Notes: generated from the letters alone by a model not told the origin. Positions 52,212 through 60,853 are shown, counted from the stretch's first letter. The stretch is DNA of 64,000 nucleotides from Sphingobacteriaceae bacterium (GCA_016705695.1 JADJLA010000002.1:62001-126000); one strand, 5' to 3'. A program made the numbers and translations.

Positions 52212-53353
52212 GCAAGAAAAAATTAAGCATATTAATTGATTGGTATTTACCGGGTACAAAAGCCGGCGGACCAGTTCGTTCCATATACTCGCTCATTACT
52301 TTATTAAAAAGTGAATTTGACATCTATCTTATTACCACCAATCAAGATCTTGGATCTGATGAAGCTTATACAAATGTAAAAGCAAATCAATGGATCATCA
52401 ATGAAGGTGTAAATTATTTTTACTTCTCAAAAGATCAATTAAGCAAAGAGAATTTAAAAAAACTACTGTTAGAAGTAAACAGTGATGTAATTTACCTCAA
52501 CAGTTTTTGGAGTTATTGGTTCTCGATCTTTATTGTACAACTCAAAAATCAAGGTGAGCTAAAGGCTGAAGTTGTATTAGCACCAAGGGGAATGCTCGGC
52601 AAAGGCGCTTTGAACATTAAATCTTTAAAAAAGAAGATCTATATCACTCTTTCAAAAGCCAAGAATTTTTACAAGAACATCCATTTTCATGCTACAAATG
52701 TGCAAGAAGAAAACGATATCAAACATTTTTATCCTAAAGCTTTTGTAAATGTTTTAGAGAATGTAAATAATGCCGCAGCCTTTAAGGTTGAAAAAGAAAA
52801 AAAACCGGGACAGCTCTCTCTTTTCTACTTGTCGCGAATTTCAAAAGTGAAGAATTTACATTTTGCATTAGATGTATTAAGCAAAGTTGAGAAATACTTG
52901 GTAGAATATACCATTTACGGAAATATAGAAGATGAAGCGTATTGGAAAGAATGTCAACAACAAATAAAGGAACTTCCTTCTCACGTAAAAGTAAATTATA
53001 AAGGCGAGCTTCCATTTCATGAAGTACAAAAAACAATAGCTCAACATCACTATTTATTTTTACCTACAACTAACGAAAATTATGGCCACTCCATTGTAGA
53101 AAGTTTAATGAGTTCTTGCCCGGTGATCATAAGCGATCAAACTCCCTGGAATGATGTAGAGCAGAATGAGGCAGGTTTTGCTTTGAACCTTGATCATAAA
53201 GGTAAATTCATTAAAACAATTGAAGAATGCGCTTCTTTATCCAATACCGAGTACAAAAAACAAAGTGAAGCCGCTTTAAATTACATTACTAAGAAAATAA
53301 ATTTATCTTTGATAAACCAAAAGTACATTCAGCTATTTAATGGGAAACGCTAA
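52208..53353 (+). CDS. GT4-family glycosyltransferase
   Basis: A 381-aa glycosyltransferase beginning LSILIDWYLPGTKAGGPVRS, the donor-side Gly-rich loop typical of WbuB/GT4 enzymes. LSLFYLSRISKVKNLHFALDVL near residue 205 (split by the strand turn) and the catalytic segment PTTNENYGHSIVESLMSSCP near 290 carry the E-x7-E-like residues. It starts with TTG 52208 overlapping the asnB stop (TTGA), indicating coupled translation with the damaged upstream gene. It overlaps the acyltransferase gene by 14 bp. Confidence 0.85.
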   Translation: MSKKKLSILIDWYLPGTKAGGPVRSIYSLITLLKSEFDIYLITTNQDLGSDEAYTNVKANQWIINEGVNYFYFSKDQLSKENLKKLLLEVNSDVIYLNSFWSYWFSIFIVQLKNQGELKAEVVLAPRGMLGKGALNIKSLKKKIYITLSKAKNFYKNIHFHATNVQEENDIKHFYPKAFVNVLENVNNAAAFKVEKEKKPGQLSLFYLSRISKVKNLHFALDVLSKVEKYLVEYTIYGNIEDEAYWKECQQQIKELPSHVKVNYKGELPFHEVQKTIAQHHYLFLPTTNENYGHSIVESLMSSCPVIISDQTPWNDVEQNEAGFALNLDHKGKFIKTIEECASLSNTEYKKQSEAALNYITKKINLSLINQKYIQLFNGKR

Positions 53354-53897
53354 AACAGATCTTTCAAAATTCAACAATTCCTCGTTCGATCCCGGAGGAA
53401 ATGCGATCAGTCGCACACTTTGGTATTTTATAAATGTAATGGTTCTTAAAGGCCCCATGCCCTTTATGCGTCCGAAACGTTTTTGGTTAAGAGTATTTGG
53501 TGCAAAAATTGGAAAGGGTTTAGTAATTAAGCCACATATATCAGTAAAATATCCTTGGAATTTAGAAATTGGAGACAATGTATGGATCGGAGAAAATGTG
53601 TGGATAGATAATCTTGGGAAAGTAAAAATAGGCTCTAATGTTTGTATATCTCAAGGTGCTATGATCATGAGCGGGAATCATAATTTCAGTAAAAGCAATT
53701 TTGAGCTTATGATAAAAGAAATTAGTATTGAGGACGGAGCTTGGCTAGGTGCAAAATCGCTTGTTTGCCAAGGCGTTACCGTGGGCTCACACGCGGTATT
53801 GAGCGTGAGTTCTGTAGCATCCGAAAACCTTGAACCTTATAGTATTTATAGAGGAAATCCGGCCACAAAGGTCAAAGATCGCGCTATAGATAATTAA
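53340..53897 (+). CDS. WcaF-like hexapeptide acyltransferase
   Basis: A 185-aa left-handed beta-helix acetyltransferase of the WcaF/colanic-acid type. Recognisable are LWYFINVMVLKGP, FGAKIGKGLVIKPHISVKYP, the hexapeptide ladder IGDNVWIGENVWIDNLGKVK and the catalytic His in MSGNHNFSKS near residue 118. The ending IYRGNPATKVKDR is standard. It probably O-acetylates a sugar in the polysaccharide made by this cluster and is the last gene of it. Confidence 0.9.
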   Translation: MGNAKTDLSKFNNSSFDPGGNAISRTLWYFINVMVLKGPMPFMRPKRFWLRVFGAKIGKGLVIKPHISVKYPWNLEIGDNVWIGENVWIDNLGKVKIGSNVCISQGAMIMSGNHNFSKSNFELMIKEISIEDGAWLGAKSLVCQGVTVGSHAVLSVSSVASENLEPYSIYRGNPATKVKDRAIDN

Positions 53898-53939
53898 AAA
53901 GATAATTGTTTTTGTTTTAAAAATCATTACTTTTATCCC

Positions 53940-54317
53940 ATCGATACTTCAGGAAAAATAGTTATCACAAAGACAGATGTTACCCCTCAGGCCATTTTTG
54001 ACCTAAAAAACGGAACACTTGATCTTGATGGCAAAATTGTAGCTGAAAATCCAATTGATTTTTTTGATCGCCTTAATCGCTGGACAGAAGAGTTTGCAGC
54101 CAATAGAGGTGATCAAAGCTTAACTGTTGGTTTACGTTTAGATTATTTCAATACGGTAGCTTCTAAATTACTTTCTAAGTTCTTCATTAAACTAATTGCA
54201 CTTGATGCCACTATTAATTGGTATTACGAAAAAGATGATGAAGAGATAAAAGAAGCAGGCGAAGACTATAAGATCATGTTGAATTACGATATCAATATCA
54301 TCGAGCGCAACGCTTAA
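53940..54317 (+). CDS. SiaC-family regulatory phosphoprotein (DUF1987), apparent ATC start
   Basis: A 125-codon frame ending at TAA 54315-54317 encodes a DUF1987/SiaC protein: IVITKTDVTPQAIFDL, then LDGKIVAENPIDFFDRLNRW, LRLDYFNTVASKLLSKFF with the likely phospho-Ser/Thr region, and NWYYEKDDEEIKEAGEDYK. In Pseudomonas, SiaC is switched by a PP2C phosphatase and a kinase. The frame has no ATG, GTG or TTG ahead of the conserved region. ATC 53940-53942 lies exactly four bases after TACTTTTA (53928-53935), itself 19 bp after TTG, which is a good promoter. A mutated ATG or non-standard start is implied. Confidence 0.75.
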   Translation: MDTSGKIVITKTDVTPQAIFDLKNGTLDLDGKIVAENPIDFFDRLNRWTEEFAANRGDQSLTVGLRLDYFNTVASKLLSKFFIKLIALDATINWYYEKDDEEIKEAGEDYKIMLNYDINIIERNA

Positions 54318-54325
54318 GGAACAAT

Positions 54326-56053
54326 TTAATCCTTTCTATACAATTTCTTTATCATATACTCGTCTCTACGGTATACGTCTATAAAAAATCTCAAATTCAT
54401 ATTACTATCCGTTTGCGCGGTATAGTAGCGCACAAATATCGGTAGTGGTTTTTTGGGGGTTATCTTTTGTTGAACAGGTCGTTTTAACCATTCATCCAAT
54501 GTGTCGTAAGGAAGTTTCAAAGTATCCTCACGAATTACAAATCGAGCCATTTCATAATATTTATCCAATCTAATACAACCATGGCTTTGATAACGGTAAA
54601 ATGTTTTAAAATAACGCTTGCTGTTGGTGTCGTGTAAATACACACCATACTTATTATTGAAATTAAATTTACAAACACCTAAACTATTATCATCTCCAAT
54701 ACGCTGGCGAAATCGAATTGGTAAATATTCCTTATTATATTTTTTCCAATTAAGCTTTCCAATATTCGTTACAACCTCTCCATTCGCCCCTATCACTTCA
54801 AAATTCTTACGGCGTAAATAATTTGTATCACGTTTAACAGCAGGTAGTATTTCCTCCCACGCTATTTTAAAAGGCACATTCCAATAAGGATATATTATAA
54901 CGTAATTGATCTTGCTTTGCAAAAGCGGTGTTGGTGTTTCTGGTTTTCCTACTACAACATTACTTAACAACACCAATGTATCCTGTTTCTTTTTCTTCCA
55001 CCATTCAAACACACGAATATTTGCAGAAGGAATATTTACCATCGCATATTTCTCTGGATATTTTTTTGGTTCCCAACGCCATCTCTCCAAAGCCATTTCC
55101 ATTTGACGAATGGTATGTTCTTTACTTAACTGCAAGGCCTGCCGAGTATACTTCCCCATTTTCCCATCAGGATCAAGATTCATTCGCTTTTGGAATTTCT
55201 TTAAAGCCTTTGCTAATTTTAAACTATCATTTACCTTCAAACTATCCACATAATCTCCTGTGGTTGTTAAACGATCTTTTAATTGTTGAAGAAAAACGGT
55301 AGTGTCTTTTACATTATAAAACGACACCGAATCCCAATTTCTTGTCTCATTTTCGCGGATATAATTTAAGAATGCGTACTTCAAGAACTGATAACCTTCG
55401 TGGCGTGGTTCCAATGAATCAAAAACGCGGCGTACACAATTGCTATCAATACCCAATTTTAAAATGCTCAGCCAATTTGTATCCAGTTTAGTTGGCTTCC
55501 ATTCAAGTAATGCGGTATCAGGATTGAATCTTCCTTTATTAACGTGCGCGCCAAATTTTAAATACGCATCGGTAAGCAATACCTCAGCTTGGGCAATATA
55601 ACCCGAGTAATACGATTGAGAAGCTTTATCAAATGTTTTAGGTAGAATGGTATCCAATTTACGCGCGTGATAATCTTGTGGATACAAGCCATAATGCCTT
55701 GCATTTCTCACAAAATAAACTACACTATCTCCTAAAGGCGTAAGCTTACCTTTTTCAAAGAATAAAATATTCTTCCCTCTTTTTAAACGCTCAAAAAACG
55801 GAAACGCCAATAAGGTATCGCCATCATAAATAAGTAAAGTGTCGTTGCTTTTTTTCTTTAAGATCTCTTGATACGATTGAAGCGTTGTTTTATTAACGTC
55901 TTCAGGTTTTTTAACTACTATATTCTTTACGGTCTTGTCTTTTTCACCCTCGCTATTGCAGTTCCATAATAAAATGGAAATACATATACAGAAAAATAAA
56001 AAAGCACCTCTTTGAGGTGCTCTCTTATTAGTATTCATTTTCTTCATCTCCAT
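54326..56053 (-). CDS. L,D-transpeptidase (YcbB-like) lipoprotein
   Basis: A 575-aa peptidoglycan cross-linking enzyme. The signal peptide ends in a lipobox (SILLWNC). A peptidoglycan-binding domain lies near residues 285-305 (ALKKFQKRMNLDPDGKMGK), and the YkuD catalytic domain covers ~345-510, with VYLHDTNSK and the active-site SHGCIRLDKYYEM near 495. The first in-frame ATG is 56053, with others at 56047 and 56038. Unusually, a strong terminator hairpin (56003-56021 on the plus strand) falls inside the signal-peptide codons RAPQRGAF, so ribosomes must pass for transcription to continue. Family assignment is firm. Confidence 0.9.
   Translation of the reverse strand: MEMKKMNTNKRAPQRGAFLFFCICISILLWNCNSEGEKDKTVKNIVVKKPEDVNKTTLQSYQEILKKKSNDTLLIYDGDTLLAFPFFERLKRGKNILFFEKGKLTPLGDSVVYFVRNARHYGLYPQDYHARKLDTILPKTFDKASQSYYSGYIAQAEVLLTDAYLKFGAHVNKGRFNPDTALLEWKPTKLDTNWLSILKLGIDSNCVRRVFDSLEPRHEGYQFLKYAFLNYIRENETRNWDSVSFYNVKDTTVFLQQLKDRLTTTGDYVDSLKVNDSLKLAKALKKFQKRMNLDPDGKMGKYTRQALQLSKEHTIRQMEMALERWRWEPKKYPEKYAMVNIPSANIRVFEWWKKKKQDTLVLLSNVVVGKPETPTPLLQSKINYVIIYPYWNVPFKIAWEEILPAVKRDTNYLRRKNFEVIGANGEVVTNIGKLNWKKYNKEYLPIRFRQRIGDDNSLGVCKFNFNNKYGVYLHDTNSKRYFKTFYRYQSHGCIRLDKYYEMARFVIREDTLKLPYDTLDEWLKRPVQQKITPKKPLPIFVRYYTAQTDSNMNLRFFIDVYRRDEYMIKKLYRKD
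55993..56021 (-). terminator. Terminator embedded in the L,D-transpeptidase signal-peptide codons
   Basis: On the minus strand AGCACCTC-AAA-GAGGTGCT is followed by TTTTTTATTTT. It is a perfect 8-bp stem with a U run, 57 bp downstream of the stop of the His/Cys-rich protein gene (56078) and 17-60 bases into the transpeptidase gene. Confidence 0.85.
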
Positions 56054-56077
56054 TCAACACCGATAAAAGTGTTAATA

Positions 56078-56458
56078 TTAATGATGAGCTTCTTCTTTAT
56101 GAACTTTAGTAGCTGCCGTATCAGTTGCTTCAACGTGTGCAGTTGACGCTGCGGTTGTATCAGCCGCTGCCTCATGCTCCGGAGCCTTTGCGTCTGCAGC
56201 ATGTGCATCGCCATGATGATCGCCATGTTCCTTACCCTCGCAAGAAGCATCTTTTTCGCAATGCCCAGCTTTGCATGCATCCATGCATTCTTTTGTACAT
56301 GTACCTTCTTCGCAACAGCATTCTCCATGTTTAGGATCTCCTAAGCTAACCAAAAGCACAATAACTAAAACAATAGCACTTGCAAAGATCAATGGTACGG
56401 TAAATGATACCGGTTTTTTTTCGTTTGAGTGATCATTATGATCGTGATGACTTCCCAT
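56078..56458 (-). CDS. His/Cys-rich single-pass membrane protein
   Basis: A 126-aa protein. The N-terminus is a short His-rich tail (GSHHDHNDHSN), then one transmembrane helix (~18-42: FTVPLIFASAIVLVIVLLVSL), then a Cys-rich segment (HGECCCEEGTCTKECMDAC at ~44-62, GHCEKDASC) and a long Ala/Glu/His/Thr-rich tail ending HKEEAHH. The clustered His and Cys residues on both sides of the membrane suggest metal binding, but no characterised family is recognised. It lies upstream of the L,D-transpeptidase gene and behind its own terminator. Confidence 0.68.
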   Translation of the reverse strand: MGSHHDHNDHSNEKKPVSFTVPLIFASAIVLVIVLLVSLGDPKHGECCCEEGTCTKECMDACKAGHCEKDASCEGKEHGDHHGDAHAADAKAPEHEAAADTTAASTAHVEATDTAATKVHKEEAHH

Positions 56459-56511
56459 AATAGTTAAATTAATTTGTACGAAAGTAAGGCTTTATATTAA
56501 TATTTAAAATA

Positions 56512-57585
56512 TTACTCTTTAATAAATTTAAGATCGAATTGTTGATTACTTCCTGTTATTTGAACGTGGTACAAGCCGGGACTTAATTTTCCGACATTTA
56601 GCTCGTTTTTACCCTCACTAACCTCCATTTTTTCACAAATTAGCACCAATTTGCCACTCACATCATATACCCTTGCTACCAGATCTGTCCGCTTACTATT
56701 GATCATTAATTTTTCGCTTACCGGGTTTGGGTAAACACTAAAAACAGGTTCATTCCCAAGCTCTCCAACCGAAAGAATGTTTCGGTAAATATCACGATAT
56801 CTTATTTGAGTAACTGTAAAATTATTGCCTATCAAGTTTCCGTTAATTTCTAAATAGGGTATTTTAGACGTTGTGGTAAGCCATTGATAACTTCTTTGGT
56901 TATTTGGAAAACCAAACGGAATTGGTACGATGGTGTTTTTTATCGAATCTTGAGAATATTGTGTTGTAATAATTCGCAAACACGGTGCCGTGCCATTTGG
57001 CGTTGTGATAGTTCCCCAGCCATCAACTTTTGTTACTCTGGAACCAGTTTTAGAATACACTATTGGTATTAATGTTGACGTAAGTGTTGAGTACTTAAAT
57101 GTTGTACTATCGTATTTAGGATATGACATTGGCAACATATATAATTCATCCTTGTCAGAGTAATAAGAAGGTACCGGTATACTGCTAAATGTCATTCCTG
57201 CACCATCCACAACATAGGCATTTAAAGGGCTTGTTTGCTTTTTATAAAAGTTATAATAATTGGTTATGGTTAAAGGCCCTGCACCTAAAGTATCAGCGAT
57301 CTTTTCTCCGTACTCATTCAGTCCTGCAAAAAAGAATGCATATGGAGTAAGTAATCCCAACTTATAGGCTCGTACACCTTGTGAGTTTGGAATTAGCGAA
57401 TCGTAACTCCATGTATAATTGGCACCAGTTTGTGTATAATTGATACTTGTACTCACCTGTGCTATGCTATAACGCAGGGTATCTCCATTTGCAGGAAAAT
57501 TGCTTGATGTTAAAGTAATTGGTGATTGTGATAAACAAACCGAAACGGTAAAAACCAATGGTAACAAAATAGAAAATACCCTCAT
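56512..57585 (-). CDS. T9SS-exported protein of unknown function
   Basis: A 357-aa secreted protein with a signal peptide (ending TVSVCLSQ) and a C-terminal type A sorting domain (~285-357: VFSVYPNPVSEKLMI, then GLYHVQITGSNQQFDLKFIKE). The body is beta-rich with no catalytic motif that I can see (ITLTSSNFPANGDTLRYSI near the start is a common opening of such proteins). It is divergent from the Omp85 gene, with only 75 bp between start codons if the Omp85 start at 57661 is right. Confidence 0.75.
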   Translation of the reverse strand: MRVFSILLPLVFTVSVCLSQSPITLTSSNFPANGDTLRYSIAQVSTSINYTQTGANYTWSYDSLIPNSQGVRAYKLGLLTPYAFFFAGLNEYGEKIADTLGAGPLTITNYYNFYKKQTSPLNAYVVDGAGMTFSSIPVPSYYSDKDELYMLPMSYPKYDSTTFKYSTLTSTLIPIVYSKTGSRVTKVDGWGTITTPNGTAPCLRIITTQYSQDSIKNTIVPIPFGFPNNQRSYQWLTTTSKIPYLEINGNLIGNNFTVTQIRYRDIYRNILSVGELGNEPVFSVYPNPVSEKLMINSKRTDLVARVYDVSGKLVLICEKMEVSEGKNELNVGKLSPGLYHVQITGSNQQFDLKFIKE

Positions 57586-57660
57586 TTTATGCTAAATTTA
57601 AGCACTAAATATACTAAAAATAAGCATCTGCGTTATATACAATACACTATTTTGCCCTCA

Positions 57661-59391
57661 TTGAACAAATATCACTATACCTGTGTTTTTTTGGTTTTAT
57701 TTCTTTTGAATAAAGCTCAAACCTTCGACCTTAAGATCACTAACGAAAAACAGCTACGCTTTAAAAGCATCAACTACAAAAAACATCATTCCAAAAAAAG
57801 TCTAGCTATAAATGAACTGAATAACGTAATCACTTATTTTGAAAATAAGGGGTATTTACTGGCACAAGCCGATACCATCGAACAAAATTCAAATTCACTT
57901 TCTGTTTCCATCAATTCAGGAAACCAATTAAAATGGGCGCAACTGAAGCTGGGGAATCTTAATCCTTCATTAGCTTCAAAGATCGGATTTAGCGAGAAAC
58001 TCTATTTACAAAAACCATTCAGCGGAAAACAAATTACTCAATTAAAAGAACGCATTATCACGTATTACGAGAATAATGGAAGTCCATTTGCAAGCGTAAA
58101 ACTGGATAGTGTTTCCATAGAAAATGATATTTTAAAAGCGGTGCTTAATGTTCAAAAAGGTCAATTCTTTAAAATTGATTCGGTTATAGTTGTAGGTAAT
58201 GCTAAATTGAATTCCAAATTCCTACACCGCTATATCAATGTATTTCCGGGTAAGCCTTATAATGAGCAAGCAATGCTAGGGATTGCAAAACGTTTGATAC
58301 AACTTCCATTTGTAACGCAAACAAAACCCCAACTAGCAAAGCTTACTGATAAGACCAACAAGCTTATTTTATTTTTGGATAAGAAAAGAGCGACACAATT
58401 AGACGGAATCATAGGCGTGCAACCAAATGCTAATACAGGCAAAACTATCTTAACCGGTGATATAAAGATCAAATTACTAAATGAGATATTGCACAATGGT
58501 GAAACATTTGATCTGGAATGGCGCCGATTACAATCGCAAACTGTGGATTTTAAAGGGAAAATGATCTACCCTTATATGTTTGGTTCCTCTTTTGGAAGTG
58601 ATTATGCAATTAAAATTTACAAACGCGATACCTCATTTATAGATATCAATAACGATCTTGGTTTGCAATATTATGTATCGGGATTGAATTATATAAAATT
58701 GAGTGTCAAAAAAAGAACCTCGAACATCATTTCTACATACGGACTTGCCAATGTAACCGCACTACCCGATTATGCCGATGTTACAACACAACTCAATGGC
58801 TTTGGTGTTTTTTACGAAAACCTCGATTATAAATTCAATCCGCGAAACGGGATCTCGATACAAATGAATGCCTCTGCAGGAAATAAAAAAGTACGGAAAA
58901 ATCCAAAGATCAATGATCTTGCTTATAACAACATCACACTTAGCTCAACGCAATACATGTATGATGCCAACATCAGCGGATACATGCACTTGTCGAAGAA
59001 CAATGTTTTAAAATTAGGTTTACAAAGCGCTTCTATATTTGGGGATGCGCCTTTATTCACCAATGAATTGATCCGTATTGGAGGATTAAGAACTTTAAGA
59101 GGTTTTGACGAAGAAAGTATTTTCACTTCATTTTATACCATTGGCACCATTGAGTACCGCTTTTTGTTTGCGCAAAATTCCAACATTATTGTATTTACCG
59201 AAGGTGCTTTTTATGAGAAGAATGCTTTTAATAGTTATATGAATGATATACCAATTAGCGTGGGCACCGGCATTAACTTCGAAACAAAAGCGGGCATTTT
59301 ATCCATCAACTATGCCATTGGAAACCAATTTGGTAACGGCTTTGATGCGAGGAATGGCAAGATCCATTTTGGGTTAACAGCTTTGTTCTGA
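57661..59391 (+). CDS. Omp85/ShlB-type outer-membrane protein with POTRA domain
   Basis: About 576 aa from TTG 57661, which opens a good signal peptide (MNKYHYTCVFLVLFLLNKAQ); an ATG at 57589 in the same frame adds 24 residues without signal character. POTRA-like domains cover ~150-260 (FFKIDSVIVVGNAKLNSKFL, VFPGKPYNEQAM), followed by a 16-strand barrel with the Omp85 signature IGGLRTLRGFDEES near residue 480 and a final HFGLTALF. FhaC/BamA-like proteins insert or translocate surface proteins. Divergent from the T9SS protein. Role here unknown. Confidence 0.8.
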   Translation: MNKYHYTCVFLVLFLLNKAQTFDLKITNEKQLRFKSINYKKHHSKKSLAINELNNVITYFENKGYLLAQADTIEQNSNSLSVSINSGNQLKWAQLKLGNLNPSLASKIGFSEKLYLQKPFSGKQITQLKERIITYYENNGSPFASVKLDSVSIENDILKAVLNVQKGQFFKIDSVIVVGNAKLNSKFLHRYINVFPGKPYNEQAMLGIAKRLIQLPFVTQTKPQLAKLTDKTNKLILFLDKKRATQLDGIIGVQPNANTGKTILTGDIKIKLLNEILHNGETFDLEWRRLQSQTVDFKGKMIYPYMFGSSFGSDYAIKIYKRDTSFIDINNDLGLQYYVSGLNYIKLSVKKRTSNIISTYGLANVTALPDYADVTTQLNGFGVFYENLDYKFNPRNGISIQMNASAGNKKVRKNPKINDLAYNNITLSSTQYMYDANISGYMHLSKNNVLKLGLQSASIFGDAPLFTNELIRIGGLRTLRGFDEESIFTSFYTIGTIEYRFLFAQNSNIIVFTEGAFYEKNAFNSYMNDIPISVGTGINFETKAGILSINYAIGNQFGNGFDARNGKIHFGLTALF

Positions 59392-59392
59392 T

Positions 59393-59430
59393 CCTCTTTC
59401 ATTTAAATCATAATTTCACTATATTTGTTA
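59393..59430 (+). promoter_or_regulatory. Promoter shared in sequence with the PorP/SprF gene
   Basis: TATATTTG (59420-59427) lies within a 38-nt block identical to 13372-13409 at 33 positions. Here it is 15 bases from the ATG at 59443, so the leader is about ten bases rather than absent. Confidence 0.6.
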
Positions 59431-59442
59431 GGATTCGAACTA

Positions 59443-60852
59443 ATGAAAAGATCACTTTTACTTCTATTACTAAGCGCTTGCTTTTTTGGCAAGTCGCAAA
59501 CCTTTTCTTCTTACAGAATAAACCTTGTTAGTTTTGTAAACCCACAAAGTACCGGCGGAATTGGAAGCGATCAACGTAAATATTCAGGATGCTGGGGTTG
59601 GTTTCAATCATCAAAAAATAAAGAATACGCTATTGTAGGAAGCAGTACCGGAACTTATTTTATGGATATAAGCAATCCGGGCTTTCCAAATCTTTGTGAT
59701 TATGTTCCAGGTAAATCAAATTGTACCTGGCGTGAAATGAAAACGTTTCAAAACTACTGCTATATTGTAAGTGATGACGGTGCGCCAAATCGTTTTCAAA
59801 TAATTGATATGCAATATTTGCCGGATAGTGTTCATGTGGTACACGATGGCACAACCTATTTTGAAAGAGGACATACCATTTGGATAGATAAAGACAAAAT
59901 GTATATTGGATCTGAAACAAAATTGGGAGGTTCTTATGAGTCAATGACCATTTACAGTTTGGCAACGCCCACCAATCCAACGTTCTTGCGATCACTTAAA
60001 ACGGATTTTCCGTTGATAAGCACTGTACATGATATGTATGTGAATAACGATACAGTTTTTGCTTCCTGTGGTAATCAAGGACTTTATCTTTTTAAGTACA
60101 ACGATGCTTTAAACACATTTACACAATTAGGTTCCTATATAAATTACAGTTCGGGCGCGGCCTACAATCACGCAAGTGCTTTAACTGCCGATAAAAAAAC
60201 ATTAGTATTTTGCGATGAAGTACCAACTTCGTTACCAATAAGAATAGTTGATGTTCAAGATCCTGCAAATATCATTCCTCAAAGCACAATAAATCCATAT
60301 CCAAATACCACACCGCATAATCCCTATATGATCGGTAATAGATGGGCTATTATTAGTTGTTACGAAGACGGTTTGAATATTTACGATATTGCTGATCCCG
60401 CTAATCCGGTGTTTGCAGGATTTTTTGATACCCATCCGCAAGGTGGCATCAGTGGAAGCTCGTACAATGGTTATCGTGGTAATTGGGGTGCTTATCCTTT
60501 TTTTCCTAGCGGTTTGATATTAGCATTGGACATGCAAAATGGTGTGTTTTTATTAGATGCGACTCAAACTTTTATTCAACCCATTGGATTTACCGAGAAT
60601 GCAGCCATGGAAACAAACTTTCAAATCTATCCTAGTCCTGCTTCGGATCACATTAACATCACCAGCGCAAAAAACGTTAATGCCTCTGTAATTATTTCAA
60701 ATGTTTTGGGAGAAATAGTTTTATCTCAACAACTTTCTTTTTTTGGGAAACAAAAAATAGATGTATCACAATTAGCAAACGGCGCTTACATTGTGAACTT
60801 AAAAACAAAGAATGGTTCTCTTACAAAAAAAATAATCATTAATAATATCTAA
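59443..60852 (+). CDS. LVIVD-repeat choice-of-anchor B protein with T9SS sorting domain (copy 1)
   Basis: A 469-aa secreted protein. I start at ATG 59443 (MKRSLLLLLLSACFFGKSQ); a TTG 18 bases upstream is inside the promoter. LVIVD-like beta-propeller repeats fill ~25-385 (CWGWFQSSKNKEYAIVGSS, PIRIVDVQDPANIIP, GLNIYDIADPANPVF), and a type A sorting domain ~395-469 (FQIYPSPASDHI ... GAYIVNLKTKNGSL). Repeats of this kind form an eight-bladed propeller for binding. It is followed after 1 bp by a paralogue; both probably attach to the cell surface. Confidence 0.85.
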   Translation: MKRSLLLLLLSACFFGKSQTFSSYRINLVSFVNPQSTGGIGSDQRKYSGCWGWFQSSKNKEYAIVGSSTGTYFMDISNPGFPNLCDYVPGKSNCTWREMKTFQNYCYIVSDDGAPNRFQIIDMQYLPDSVHVVHDGTTYFERGHTIWIDKDKMYIGSETKLGGSYESMTIYSLATPTNPTFLRSLKTDFPLISTVHDMYVNNDTVFASCGNQGLYLFKYNDALNTFTQLGSYINYSSGAAYNHASALTADKKTLVFCDEVPTSLPIRIVDVQDPANIIPQSTINPYPNTTPHNPYMIGNRWAIISCYEDGLNIYDIADPANPVFAGFFDTHPQGGISGSSYNGYRGNWGAYPFFPSGLILALDMQNGVFLLDATQTFIQPIGFTENAAMETNFQIYPSPASDHINITSAKNVNASVIISNVLGEIVLSQQLSFFGKQKIDVSQLANGAYIVNLKTKNGSLTKKIIINNI

Positions 60853-60853
60853 C

